A DNA stretch of 64,000 bases from Planotetraspora mira (GTDB lineage: Bacteria > Actinomycetota > Actinomycetes > Streptosporangiales > Streptosporangiaceae): NCBI RefSeq assembly GCF_016863275.1, contig NZ_BOOO01000037.1:124001-188000 (forward strand), written 5' to 3'. The notes under the pieces were generated by a model. It was given only the letters and a program-made list of their open reading frames with translations, was not told where the DNA came from and did not search any database. Below are positions 53,686 through 62,165 of this stretch, one piece after another. Position numbers and translations under genes: made by a program. Each line of letters opens with the position of its first letter. Position 1 is the stretch's first letter.

Positions 53686-54438
53686 ATGAGCGCTGAAGCG
53701 GACGCGTTCGCCTTCTCCTCCCGTCGGCCTGCCAAGCGGCTGAGCGTCGCGGTGGTCAGCGAGCTGGTCGAGCTCATCGTCACGGGTGAACTTGCCGAAG
53801 GGGAGCTTCTGCCTCCAGAAGGTCCGCTCTGCGAGCACTTCGGCGTCAGCCGGACGGTTCTCCGTGAGTCGGTCAAGCGGCTCGAGGAGAAGGGCCTGGT
53901 GGTCGTGGCGCAGGGCCGGGGAACCCAGGTGGCCCGCTCTGGATCCTGGAACATGCTCGACCCGATCGTCCTGTCCGCGCTCATCGACAACGACGAGTCC
54001 CTGGGCGTCCTGGACGAGCTGACGGTCGTCCGCGGCAGCCTCGAGTCCGCCATGGCGGGGGCGGTGGCGCTGCGGCGCACGGCGGAGGAGCTGACCCGCA
54101 TCGCGCATGCTCTGGAGTCGATGCGCGAGATGCAGCATGAAAGCGACTCCTTCCGGCAGGCGGATGTGGTCTTCCATCTCACCATCATGGAACTCTCCCG
54201 CAATCGTCTGGCCGAGAACATCGCAAAGCGCCTCTACCGGCGGGCGCTCGAAAGCAGCAGGTACCAGGGGATGAGGTACGAAAACGCCTTCCACTCCACA
54301 GTGGAGGAGCACACTCTGGTGGTCGATGCGATCTCCCGCCGGGATGCCGAGGCCGCGGAACGGGCGATGCGCGACCACATCGTCAGTTCCTGGAAGCGGC
54401 GTCGACTCGAGGCGCCCGACGAGGAGGCCGGACTCTAG
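53686..54438 (+). CDS. GntR-family regulator, FadR subfamily (second copy)
   Basis: 250 residues. The winged helix (LLPPEGPLCEHFGVSRTVLR, ESVKRLEEKGLVVVAQGRGT) and FCD domain (ADVVFHLTIMELSRNRLAEN) parallel the neighbouring regulator, including the following WNMLDPIVLSALI stretch (WNLLDPVVLEAQI in the other). The two are therefore paralogues lying in tandem, perhaps responding to related sugar acids. The stop overlaps the end of a convergent aldo/keto reductase fragment. Confidence 0.93.
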   Translation: MSAEADAFAFSSRRPAKRLSVAVVSELVELIVTGELAEGELLPPEGPLCEHFGVSRTVLRESVKRLEEKGLVVVAQGRGTQVARSGSWNMLDPIVLSALIDNDESLGVLDELTVVRGSLESAMAGAVALRRTAEELTRIAHALESMREMQHESDSFRQADVVFHLTIMELSRNRLAENIAKRLYRRALESSRYQGMRYENAFHSTVEEHTLVVDAISRRDAEAAERAMRDHIVSSWKRRRLEAPDEEAGL

Positions 54439-54601
54439 AGCTGCTCGGCGTCAGCGTCGAGGTAGCGGATGCCGCGATCCCACGCCCGGCGTACAGTCTG
54501 AGCAGCCTCGTCGTCGCTCACGGGCCGGCCGAAATCGCCGGGTGCCGATCCACCGAGACCGATGACACCATGTGCCGACCGGCCTCGGTTGAGCAGATCC
54601 G
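54435..54601 (-). pseudogene. Aldo/keto reductase N-terminal fragment
   Basis: The minus strand reads SAHGVIGLGGSAPGDFGRPV, then SDDEAAQTVRRAWDRGIRYL and DADAEQL before a stop. This is the first ~50 residues of an aldo/keto reductase (the strand ending in RYFDTA) with a deletion that fused it to the end of the GntR gene. As last gene of the catabolic operon it was probably the L-fucose (or similar) dehydrogenase. Confidence 0.6.
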
Positions 54602-54613
54602 CGACCGTGGCCG

Positions 54614-55444
54614 TCAGGGGCCGAGCCTGTAGAAGGCCGACGCGGTGCCGGACGTGATCGCGTGGCGCTCCGCCGGGCTCAGCTCGGCGATGAGCTCGTC
54701 CACGGCGCGTCGCCACGCGACCGGTCCGGCCCCCAGCTCGGCGAGCGGCCAGTCGGAGCCGAACATGAGCCGCTCCGGGCCGAACGCGTCGAGCGCCACG
54801 CCGACCACGCGGCGCAAGTGGGCTCCGTCGCCGCCGCTCATGACTCCGGCCAGCCCGGAGATCTTCGCGAAGGCGTTCGGCCGGGCGGCGAGCTCGCGCA
54901 GGCCGGCCTCCCAGCCGGCGTCGTCATCCGACTCGGCGATCCCGCCGAGGTGGTCGACGACGAAACGAACACCGGGGTGCGCGGCCACGACGGTCGCGGC
55001 CTGCGGTAGCTGCCACGACCGCACGACCAGGTCGAAGCCGAGGTCGCGCGCGCCCAGCTGCTCGAGCGCCGTGCCCACGTCGGGTCGTTCGAGCCAGGCG
55101 GGGTCGGGGTCGACATGGACCAGGTGACGGATCCCCACCAGCCTCGCGCGCACCGAGGGGTCGAGCTCGTCGAGCTGCTCCGCGACGTCGGCCGTGAGCT
55201 CGGCCCAGCCGACGACACCCACGATGCGCGAGCTCGGGTGCGCCAGCAGCCGCCGCGTCTCGGCGGCGCTGTTGCTCGACTGCACGACGACGGCGGCGTC
55301 CACGCCGGTGGCGTCGAGCATCCGCTCGAGGTCGGCGGGCGCGAAGTCGCGGTCGATGACCGCCATCGTCGTGGGGTCAATCCACGGCTGCGGGTCGGTG
55401 GCCCGGTTCCAGAGATGTACGTGCGCGTCGATCAAGCGGCTCAC
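54614..55444 (-). CDS. Amidohydrolase-2 family sugar lactonase (fuconolactonase-like)
   Basis: 276 residues from the GTG at 55444, which overlaps the mutarotase stop and gives the standard N-terminus SRLIDAHVHLWN (first metal HxH). Further landmarks are GVGWAELTA, ARLVGIRHLVH, FVVDHLGGIAE (metal His) and FGSDWPLAELG (metal Asp). Members hydrolyse L-fucono-, L-rhamnono- or galactono-lactones to the acids. This fits between the dehydrogenase and the dehydratase of the pathway. Confidence 0.88.
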   Translation of the reverse strand: MSRLIDAHVHLWNRATDPQPWIDPTTMAVIDRDFAPADLERMLDATGVDAAVVVQSSNSAAETRRLLAHPSSRIVGVVGWAELTADVAEQLDELDPSVRARLVGIRHLVHVDPDPAWLERPDVGTALEQLGARDLGFDLVVRSWQLPQAATVVAAHPGVRFVVDHLGGIAESDDDAGWEAGLRELAARPNAFAKISGLAGVMSGGDGAHLRRVVGVALDAFGPERLMFGSDWPLAELGAGPVAWRRAVDELIAELSPAERHAITSGTASAFYRLGP

Positions 55445-55785
55445 GACAGATGCCAGATCTCGTCGAGCGGCTGCCACAGGGCCCCGGGATCCCGCTCTTC
55501 CACGATGCGCACCTGGCACGGGTCGGTATGGGTCCACCACTCGCGCGTCACGGGGTCCTCGGCGATGCGGGCCATGTCGACCGCGTGATCCTCGCCGACG
55601 TACTCGTAGTAGGCGAACAGGGTGTCGCCGACGATGAAGATCGAGTAGTTGGTGACGTTCGCGTCGCGCAGCGTCTGCTCGACCTGCGGCCAGACGTTGC
55701 GATGCAGCTCGAGGTACGCCTCCCGGCGCTCCGGCCGAACGCCGACGACGAGGGCGTGGCGCTCGATGCGGTGCCGTGCGCTCAT
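55441..55785 (-). CDS. L-rhamnose/L-fucose mutarotase (RhaM family)
   Basis: 114 residues, normal length. The family motif (RREAYLELHRNVWPQVEQTL) and the conserved FAYYEYVGEDHAVDMARIAE, VTREWWTHTDPCQ follow. It interconverts alpha and beta anomers of the sugar before oxidation. ATGA overlaps join it to the dehydratase and the lactonase genes. Confidence 0.92.
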   Translation of the reverse strand: MSARHRIERHALVVGVRPERREAYLELHRNVWPQVEQTLRDANVTNYSIFIVGDTLFAYYEYVGEDHAVDMARIAEDPVTREWWTHTDPCQVRIVEERDPGALWQPLDEIWHLS

Positions 55786-56969
55786 GACCTCACCTGCTCC
55801 GCCGCCGGCCCGCCGATCCGGTCCTGCTGACGCAGGTCGGGAACGAGGCGCAGCCCCGCCCGTGCGGGACGGACATGCGGCCCGGCGAGTGCGGCCGACG
55901 GGTTGGCGGCTCGCACGATCTTGATGCGATCCTCATCCACCCGGATGCCGAGGCCAGGCTGATCGCCGAGAACGATGCCGCCGTCCTCGAAGTCCTGGTC
56001 GACCTGGAGCCCGATGGGAGACGAGAGGTCCTGAACCTCGAAGGCGAGGTGGTTCGGCACCGCCGTGGCGGCATGCGCCAGAGGGTTGGCGTGGTACGCC
56101 ACCGGGCTCACGGGCAGGTCGTAGCCATGGGCCACCGCGGCCACCCGGAGGAAGTGCGTGAAGCCCCAGACGTTGCCCACCTGGACGATGTCGACCGCGT
56201 CGGCGTTCAGGAGCGGCCGGTACTGCTCAAGTCCGGTGAGGTTCTCACCGGTGGCGACGGCGGCGCGGATGCCGCTCCGGACCGAAGCCAGCCCGGCCGC
56301 ATCCCATCGCCGCACCGGCTCCTCGACCCAGGCGAGGTCGACCGCACGCTCCAGCGCCGTAACGAATCGCACCGCCTGCGAGCGGTTCCACGACTCGTTG
56401 GCGTCGAACATGAGGGCCGGGTGCGCCGAGTTGCGGGCGAGGACGTCCCGCAAAGCCTCCAGCCGACGCAGGTCGTGCTCGAGATCACGCCCGCCCTTGA
56501 GCTTGGCGGCGCTGAAGCCCCGGTCGGCGAAGCGCTCGTAGAGGAGCACGAGGGCCTCGTCGTCGAGGGCGATGTCCAATCCGGAGGCGTAGCCGGGGAC
56601 GAACCGGTCCCGGCCGCCAAGGGTGCGCCAGAGCGGCTCGTTCGCCGCCTTCGCCTTGAGGTCCCACAGCGCCATGTCGATCGCGCCGATCGCGCCGAAC
56701 GTCGCACCTGAGTGGCCGGTCTTGAAGACCCAATCCAGCATCCGGTCGTAAAGGGCGGTGACGGCCCGCGGGTCCTCACCCTCGACGGCGCCGAAGACGC
56801 GGTCGATGTCGCCGTGCGGACCGAGCCCGACGCCCTCGAGACCGCTGTCGGTCTCAAGGATCAGCACGTGCACATCGGTGCGCGGTTCCGGCATCACCCC
56901 GTTGGCGTCGCCGATCAGCCGTCCCCAGTCGTGCACCGTCGTGAGGCTGCGGTATCCGGTGACCTTCAA
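55782..56969 (-). CDS. Enolase-superfamily sugar-acid dehydratase (mandelate racemase type)
   Basis: 395 residues. The mandelate-racemase residues are visible: the KxK motif in FSAAKLKGG, metal ligands Asp (MFDANESWNR), Glu (WVEEPV) and Glu (VATGENLTG), and the general acid/base His in SPVAYHANP. Such enzymes dehydrate L-fuconate, L-rhamnonate or galactonate to 2-keto-3-deoxy acids. The operon context (mutarotase, lactonase, sugar importer) supports L-fuconate or L-rhamnonate. The last ~40 residues are proline/arginine-rich and unusual. Confidence 0.88.
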   Translation of the reverse strand: MKVTGYRSLTTVHDWGRLIGDANGVMPEPRTDVHVLILETDSGLEGVGLGPHGDIDRVFGAVEGEDPRAVTALYDRMLDWVFKTGHSGATFGAIGAIDMALWDLKAKAANEPLWRTLGGRDRFVPGYASGLDIALDDEALVLLYERFADRGFSAAKLKGGRDLEHDLRRLEALRDVLARNSAHPALMFDANESWNRSQAVRFVTALERAVDLAWVEEPVRRWDAAGLASVRSGIRAAVATGENLTGLEQYRPLLNADAVDIVQVGNVWGFTHFLRVAAVAHGYDLPVSPVAYHANPLAHAATAVPNHLAFEVQDLSSPIGLQVDQDFEDGGIVLGDQPGLGIRVDEDRIKIVRAANPSAALAGPHVRPARAGLRLVPDLRQQDRIGGPAAEQVRS

Positions 56970-56997
56970 GATTGCTCCTTATTCACAATGGTCCGAC

Positions 56998-57909
56998 TCA
57001 CTCCTTGGTGCCGCCCGCCGTCATGCCCGCGACCAGGAAGCGCTGTGCGAAGAGAAAGACGATCAGCACGGGCAGCACCGAGATGACGGTCGCGAGCGCG
57101 AGCGTCGGCAACTGCACGGACTGGGCCCCGGCGGAGCTGGGGTTGAACGCCGGAGTCGAGGCGAGCAGGGACGTCAGACCGACCTGGACCGGGTAACCGT
57201 CGCTCGAAGGGAGCATCACGAAGGGCAGGAAGAAGTTGTTCCAGCTCTGCACGAAGCTGAAGAACGCGACCAGCGCGACGACCGGCGCCGCCAGCGGCAG
57301 CGCGACCCTGGTGAACACCTGAAGCTCGGTGCACCCGTCGAGGCGCGCCGCCGCGAGCAGATCACGCGGGACGCTGGTGGAGAAGTAGATGTACGTGAGG
57401 TACACCCCGAACGGGAAGAACGACATCGGGAGGATCACCGAGAGCGGGCTGCCGATCAGCCCGACCACGTTGAGTTCGAGGAAGATCGGCAGTACCAGCG
57501 CGGTGTTGGGGATCAGCATGACGATCAGCGTCAGCACGAGGAGCGACCGCCGGAACCGGAACTCCGTCAGGGCCATCGCGTAGCCCGCCGGGATGCTCGC
57601 GATGATCGTGATGATGAGCGCGCCCACGGCGTACAGCGCCGAGTTGCCCACCCACGCGGTCACCGCGCCGTCCTGGAAGCCGAACAACTGGTCCCAGTTG
57701 GCGGCCAGGTCGCCGAGACTCCCGGGCAGGAACGGATGGTCGACGATGAGCCCGTGTGCCGACTTCGTCGTCGCCAGCAGCAGCCAGACCATCGGGATGA
57801 CGAAGAACAGCACGAAGATCGCGACCACGACCGCGACGATCGTCCGTCCGCTCCAACCGCTGACACCGCTCGGTCGCCTCGCGTGGCGACCGGCGTCCAC
57901 TGTTGTCAT
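56998..57909 (-). CDS. Sugar ABC transporter permease (MalG type)
   Basis: 303 residues with six predicted helices. Loop LLAAARLDGCTELQVFTRVA is the EAA-type coupling motif, and FAQRFLVAGMTAGGTKE is the standard C-terminus. It lies four bases from the preceding permease stop and 28 bases ahead of the dehydratase gene. Confidence 0.94.
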   Translation of the reverse strand: MTTVDAGRHARRPSGVSGWSGRTIVAVVVAIFVLFFVIPMVWLLLATTKSAHGLIVDHPFLPGSLGDLAANWDQLFGFQDGAVTAWVGNSALYAVGALIITIIASIPAGYAMALTEFRFRRSLLVLTLIVMLIPNTALVLPIFLELNVVGLIGSPLSVILPMSFFPFGVYLTYIYFSTSVPRDLLAAARLDGCTELQVFTRVALPLAAPVVALVAFFSFVQSWNNFFLPFVMLPSSDGYPVQVGLTSLLASTPAFNPSSAGAQSVQLPTLALATVISVLPVLIVFLFAQRFLVAGMTAGGTKE

Positions 57910-57913
57910 GACC

Positions 57914-58846
57914 TCAGCCCCTCTCGAACAGGCCGCCGCGCGTCACGAAGACGGCCGACAGCGCGAGGGCGACGACGAGCAGCAACAGGGAGATGGCCGC
58001 CGCTCCGTTGAAGTCGTTTTGCTGGAACGCGTACTGGTAGGCCAGCTGGTTGAGCGAGTAGTCGTTGGGCACGACCGCGTTGCTGGCCTGTGAGAGCAAC
58101 TGTGGCTCGACGAACAGCTGCGTACCGGCGGCGAGCGACATGATCCCCATGTACGAGATCCACTTGCGCAGCAGCGGGAGCTGGATGCGCCAGGCGATCT
58201 GCACGGTGCTCGCGCCGTCGATGCGCGCGGCCTCGATCACGTCGCGACTGATGTTGTTGAGCGCGCCGTACATGATGACGATCCAGCCGCCCGCGCCGGT
58301 CCAGAACGCGATGACGGCGAAGACCGGCGGCAGGTTGGCCGGCACGATGACCTGCACGAAGCTGGAGAAGCCCATCAGGTGCAGCAGGCCGGAGACCGGG
58401 CTGGCGGTCGGGTCCAGCACGAACAGCCACAGCAGCACGCTCGACGCGCCCGCCAGGGCGCCCGGTAGATAGAAGACGAGCCGGAGCGTCTTGCTCAGCC
58501 AACGCACGCGGACCGTGTGAACGACGATGGCCAGGAACGAGACCAGGACCACCAAGGCCACCAGCCACATCACCAAATAGAGTGCGACGTGCGCGACGGC
58601 GGGCAGGAAGCGGAAGTCGCCCATGACCTTGGTGAAGTTGGCGATTCCCGCGAAGCGCCCATCGCCGTCGGTGAAGGCGAGGTAGACGGCGTACAGGGCG
58701 GGAAGGATCCCGAACGCGATTGTCAGCACTGCGTAGAGAGCGATGAAGGCGTAGCTCATCGCGCTACGTTCACCGCCGTCACCCCGGCCGGCCGGCCGCC
58801 CGCGCGGTATCACCGCAGACCGGGCGGCCTCATCCATAACCGTCAT
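57914..58846 (-). CDS. Sugar ABC transporter permease (MalF type)
   Basis: 310 residues from the ATG at 58846, two bases past the binding-protein stop. After a ~30-residue cytoplasmic start come the helices SYAFIALYAVLTIAFGILPA onward and the coupling loop VIEAARIDGASTVQIAWRIQ. It forms the membrane channel with the MalG-type neighbour. Confidence 0.94.
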   Translation of the reverse strand: MTVMDEAARSAVIPRGRPAGRGDGGERSAMSYAFIALYAVLTIAFGILPALYAVYLAFTDGDGRFAGIANFTKVMGDFRFLPAVAHVALYLVMWLVALVVLVSFLAIVVHTVRVRWLSKTLRLVFYLPGALAGASSVLLWLFVLDPTASPVSGLLHLMGFSSFVQVIVPANLPPVFAVIAFWTGAGGWIVIMYGALNNISRDVIEAARIDGASTVQIAWRIQLPLLRKWISYMGIMSLAAGTQLFVEPQLLSQASNAVVPNDYSLNQLAYQYAFQQNDFNGAAAISLLLLVVALALSAVFVTRGGLFERG

Positions 58847-58847
58847 G

Positions 58848-60215
58848 TCACTTGACCGTGTAGCCGTTGACCTGGGCCTGGTTCTTGATCGCGGTCTCCC
58901 ATTCGGGAAGCAGATCGACCAGACTCTTGCCGCCGGCAATCGCGGGGGTCATCGTCTTGGCCCAGATCGCCTCCTGGCTGAAGACCCCGGAGCCCCACCC
59001 GCTCCAGATCTGCGGCCCGGCCTTGATCAAGGCCTGCAGATCCGTGGCATAGTAGCCGCTCGACTCCTGCTTCTTGATCCACTTGTCCGCCGCGGGTGCG
59101 TAGGCCGGGTAACCGGGAGCAAGGTTGACCTGGTAGTCGTCGGCCGTCGTGACGAACTCGACGAACTTCTCGGCCGACTTGAGGTTCTTTGAGTGGCTGC
59201 TGATGAACCAGGTGCCACCGCCGACGTTGCCCGTAACGGCGGTGTCGCCCTGCCAGGCCAGCGGTGCCGCGACGCCGAGCTGGCCCGCGGCGACGTTGAG
59301 CGACTGCGGGTTGTTGAAGATGGCGCCCGCGTACCACGCCGGGCCAGGCATCAGGAGCACCTTGTCGGAGTACTTCTTCACGAACTCCGGCGTGAAGACG
59401 CTCACGTTGGGGGCGGTGCCGTTCTTGATCAGGATGTCGAGCATCGACGCGACGCGCTTGCACTCCGTGCTGTCGGTGTTGACCGTCACCGTCTTGGGGC
59501 CGGTGATGTCGTTCGCCTGGCACTTACTGCTCCAGAAGTAGATTTCCGAAGCGAAGGAGTCTCCGACGGCGCCGACGATGTAGCCGGGGTGCTCCTTGGC
59601 CACCTTCTCGCCGATCGCCTGGTACTCCTCCCACGTGGCGGGGACGGAGTAGCCGAACTTGTCGAGCAGGGTCTTGTTGTACCAGAGCACCACCTGGGAG
59701 AGGTCGTTGCGGAGGCAGTAGACCTTGCCCTCGACGGTGCACGGGTTCAGCGAGCCCTGGGTGAAGTCGTCGAGCGTCGTCTTCGGGACGAGCCCGCTGT
59801 TGAGGACGGCCGCGAACGCCTGCTTGCCGTTGCTTTTCTGGCTCGCCCACGCCGCGTCGTTGTTCTGCGTTGAGAACACGACATCGGGCCAGCCGTTGCC
59901 TGCCCGGTCGAAGAGTTGAACCTTCGTCCGGAAGGAGTTCGAACCGTTCGCCGAACCGTCGTACGTGACGACGTTGAGCTTCACGTCGGGGTTGGCCTTC
60001 TTGAAGGCGTCGACCGCGCTCGAACGGTCGGAGTCCACCCACACGGTGATCGGGGCCTTGTCATCCTGTGTGAGCTGCGGAAACCCGTATGAGCCGACCG
60101 AGGAACCGCCATTGCCGCCACAGCCGGCCAGCGTGAGGACGATGGCGAGCGCACTCGCGCCGCCGATCGCACGCATCCGTCGCTCGGTATATCCGTGATG
60201 TTTGTTACGGACCAT
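58848..60215 (-). CDS. Sugar ABC transporter substrate-binding lipoprotein (family 1)
   Basis: 455 residues from the ATG at 60215, preceded by AAAGGAC; this start places a lipoprotein signal (RAIGGASALAIVLTLAGC) near the N-terminus, while longer upstream readings give no signal. The mature part has PDVVFSTQNNDAAWASQKSN and PATWEEYQAIGEKVAKEHPG, typical for family-1 binding proteins. First gene of the minus-strand operon; a GntR-type site lies 60 bases upstream. Confidence 0.93.
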   Translation of the reverse strand: MVRNKHHGYTERRMRAIGGASALAIVLTLAGCGGNGGSSVGSYGFPQLTQDDKAPITVWVDSDRSSAVDAFKKANPDVKLNVVTYDGSANGSNSFRTKVQLFDRAGNGWPDVVFSTQNNDAAWASQKSNGKQAFAAVLNSGLVPKTTLDDFTQGSLNPCTVEGKVYCLRNDLSQVVLWYNKTLLDKFGYSVPATWEEYQAIGEKVAKEHPGYIVGAVGDSFASEIYFWSSKCQANDITGPKTVTVNTDSTECKRVASMLDILIKNGTAPNVSVFTPEFVKKYSDKVLLMPGPAWYAGAIFNNPQSLNVAAGQLGVAAPLAWQGDTAVTGNVGGGTWFISSHSKNLKSAEKFVEFVTTADDYQVNLAPGYPAYAPAADKWIKKQESSGYYATDLQALIKAGPQIWSGWGSGVFSQEAIWAKTMTPAIAGGKSLVDLLPEWETAIKNQAQVNGYTVK

Positions 60216-60274
60216 GTTGGTGTCCTTTGTCCTGTCACCCACATTGACGACCCCCGAGATGTGATGAAAATAGA

Positions 60275-60293
60275 GCATACGTATTACGTGTGC
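60275..60293. promoter_or_regulatory. Candidate GntR operator GCATACGTATTACGTGTGC
   Basis: Shares GCATACGTA(A/T)T with the site at 52475. It lies in the divergent promoter region between the sugar operon and the broken dehydrogenase gene, so one FadR-type regulator could control both. Confidence 0.5.
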
Positions 60294-60333
60294 AAGCGAT
60301 ATGAAGCGCCGCTTGAGCACAGTGAGGACAGCC

Positions 60334-60675
60334 GATGAACGATGCTGCATACATGGGCGAGGGTCGCCTGGGGACGGTGTCCGTGGACGTCGGGCCGCCC
60401 GGTCCGGGCGAGGTACAGGTCGCCGTCGCCTACTGCGGGCTGTGCGGGACCGACCTCCACATCGTGCACGGCGACTGGATGCCAGGGTGCGCACGCCCCT
60501 CGTGTTCGGCCATGAGACGTCGGGCACCGTGGCGGCGATCGGCGCGGGCGTGGAGGGCTGGAACGTGGGCGACCCCCTGACCGTCATGCCGCTGGTCTGG
60601 GACGGCACCTGCCCCGCCTGCCTCTCCGGGCATCAGCACATCTGCCAGAACCTCGTCTTCGTCGGCATCGACTCT
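60334..60675 (+). pseudogene. Zinc-dependent alcohol dehydrogenase fragment
   Basis: The plus strand reads VAVAYCGLCGTDLHIVHGDW, then after a frameshift near 60490 TPLVFGHETSGTVAAIGAGV and VWDGTCPACLSGHQHICQN. It covers the catalytic Cys, His and structural-zinc cysteines of a medium-chain dehydrogenase but stops at the insertion-sequence end near 60675; the cofactor domain is missing. It was probably a pathway dehydrogenase of the adjacent sugar cluster. Confidence 0.8.
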
Positions 60676-61914
60676 GCGCCTGCCGAAAACCCTATCCATG
60701 CATTTCAAGCGGCATGCGAGTACTCGTGGAGGACTCCGCCGAGCCGGTCTCGTCGGCGTATCCTCAGGTCGGCGATTCGCTCTGGATCTGTGATCGAAAC
60801 CGGGACGCTACGCAACGGGGCGGCTTGGGCCAGGGCCTCATGGGCTCGGTGCTGGTTGTAGAACCGTTCGTACTCGCGCAAGGCGTTCCGCAGGTGGCGT
60901 TCGTTCCATAGCAAGCAGCAGTCGAGAAGCTCGCGGCGGCACGACTGCACCCACCGCTCCATGATCGAGTTCATGCGCGGCATCCGGATACCGGTGAGCA
61001 CGCTCTGGATGCCGGCCTCGGCGAGGATCTCGTCAAGGAGGGCAGGGAACTTCCCATCCCGGTCACGGATCAGATAGCGCGCCCGACAGCCCGCATCTTC
61101 CAGATCCATCACAAGATTCCTCATTGCCTGCAGCACCCAGCTCGCGGTCGGGTGGGCGGTGGTGCCCAGCACGCGCACACGCCGGGTGGCGTGCTCGATG
61201 ACGGCCAGGATGTACTGACGCTGCCCACCCAGGGTGACGGTCTCGATGAAATCGCAGGCCAGAAGAACTTCGGCTTGCGAACGCAGGAAGGCGGCCCACG
61301 TGATGGACGCCCGCTCGGGAGCCGGATCAACACCTTCCTGCTTGAGGATCCCCAGACGGTGGAAGGAGCCACCGTGACGCCGAGCGTGGTCAACTCGCCG
61401 TGCACACGCCGATATCCCCAGGACGGGTACTCCCGGACCAGGCGCAGGATGAGAGCGCGGATGGAGCGGACGGTTGGCGGGCGCCGGGCCGCTTCGGCCG
61501 GCAGGTACGGGCGTGACGCTGTTTCATCAGATCGCGGTGCCAGCGCAGGACGGTGTCTGGGCGAACGAGGAGCCGCACTCGGCGTAGGACGTCGCGGGGC
61601 AGCGACGCCAGCAGGGCGGCGAGAAAGGCCCGGTCTTCGGGGGCGAACCTCACCCTGGTGCCAGCGCCGAGTTGCCGTTCAAGGACGCCGATCTGGTGAC
61701 GCAGGGCGAGAATCTCGGCATCCTTGCCCCGATCGCCTATCGGCAGCAACCGCAGTGCGGCGAAGGCGTTCGTGACGGTCAGGTAGGCCAGGCGAAAGAG
61801 CACGAGTGATCATTCTGCCGCGATCGGCCCCTCCTGAAAGCCGAAGCGGTCGCACGCCAAGAGAGTCGGCAAGCCGGATGCCCTGCGCGGATGGCATTAT
61901 CGGCAGGCGCAGAG
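60672..61914 (-). mobile_element. Decayed insertion sequence with rve-type transposase
   Basis: CTCTGCGCCTGCCG at 60672-60685 is inverted at 61901-61914, with further imperfect matches inward, giving an element of about 1.24 kb. It carries one frameshifted transposase. It has cut an alcohol dehydrogenase on the left and abuts a Tn7-like end copy on the right. No clear target duplication is seen. Confidence 0.7.
60705..61803 (-). pseudogene. Frameshifted transposase (integrase core domain)
   Basis: N-terminal frame: GKDAEILALRHQIGVLERQL, VRPDTVLRWHRDLMKQR. After a shift near 61490 the next frame gives VHGELTTLGVTVAPSTVWG, and after another near 61345 a third gives ASITWAAFLRSQAEVLLACD and later RYLIRDRDGKFPALLDEIL and RMNSIMERWVQSCRREL. 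The DDE residues are present but split over frames, so the protein is inactive. Confidence 0.8.
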
Positions 61915-61978
61915 TTGCTCGTAGCTGGCCCACTGACAAAACTCTGCGCATCTACTGTCAGTAGCCCGGCGCTCAACA
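61912..61978. repeat. Second copy of the mini-element right end
   Basis: 67 bp match 51476-51542 with only two differences (at 61951 and 61968), and similarity stops sharply after CAACA. It includes the two 22-bp-phased sites. Its left side is occupied by the decayed insertion sequence. Confidence 0.75.
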
Positions 61979-62165
61979 TGTATAGCTCCGAGGGGTCGTC
62001 GGCCGTAGGGGCAGCAGCGTGCACGAATGGCCTGGCGGGCGGGACTCGATCGCCGTCTATGTGGGGTCGTTCAGCGCGGCGGTGTCCTCCAGCCCGGCCG
62101 CCTTGAGCTCGTATCCGTCAGGGATTGGTCACCCTGCCTGGTAGGCACCGACCCCGGCGCCCGTG
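61979..62165. other. Short spacer right of the end copy
   Basis: No gene or regulatory motif recognised between the transposon-end copy and the HEAT-repeat gene stop. Confidence 0.3.
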
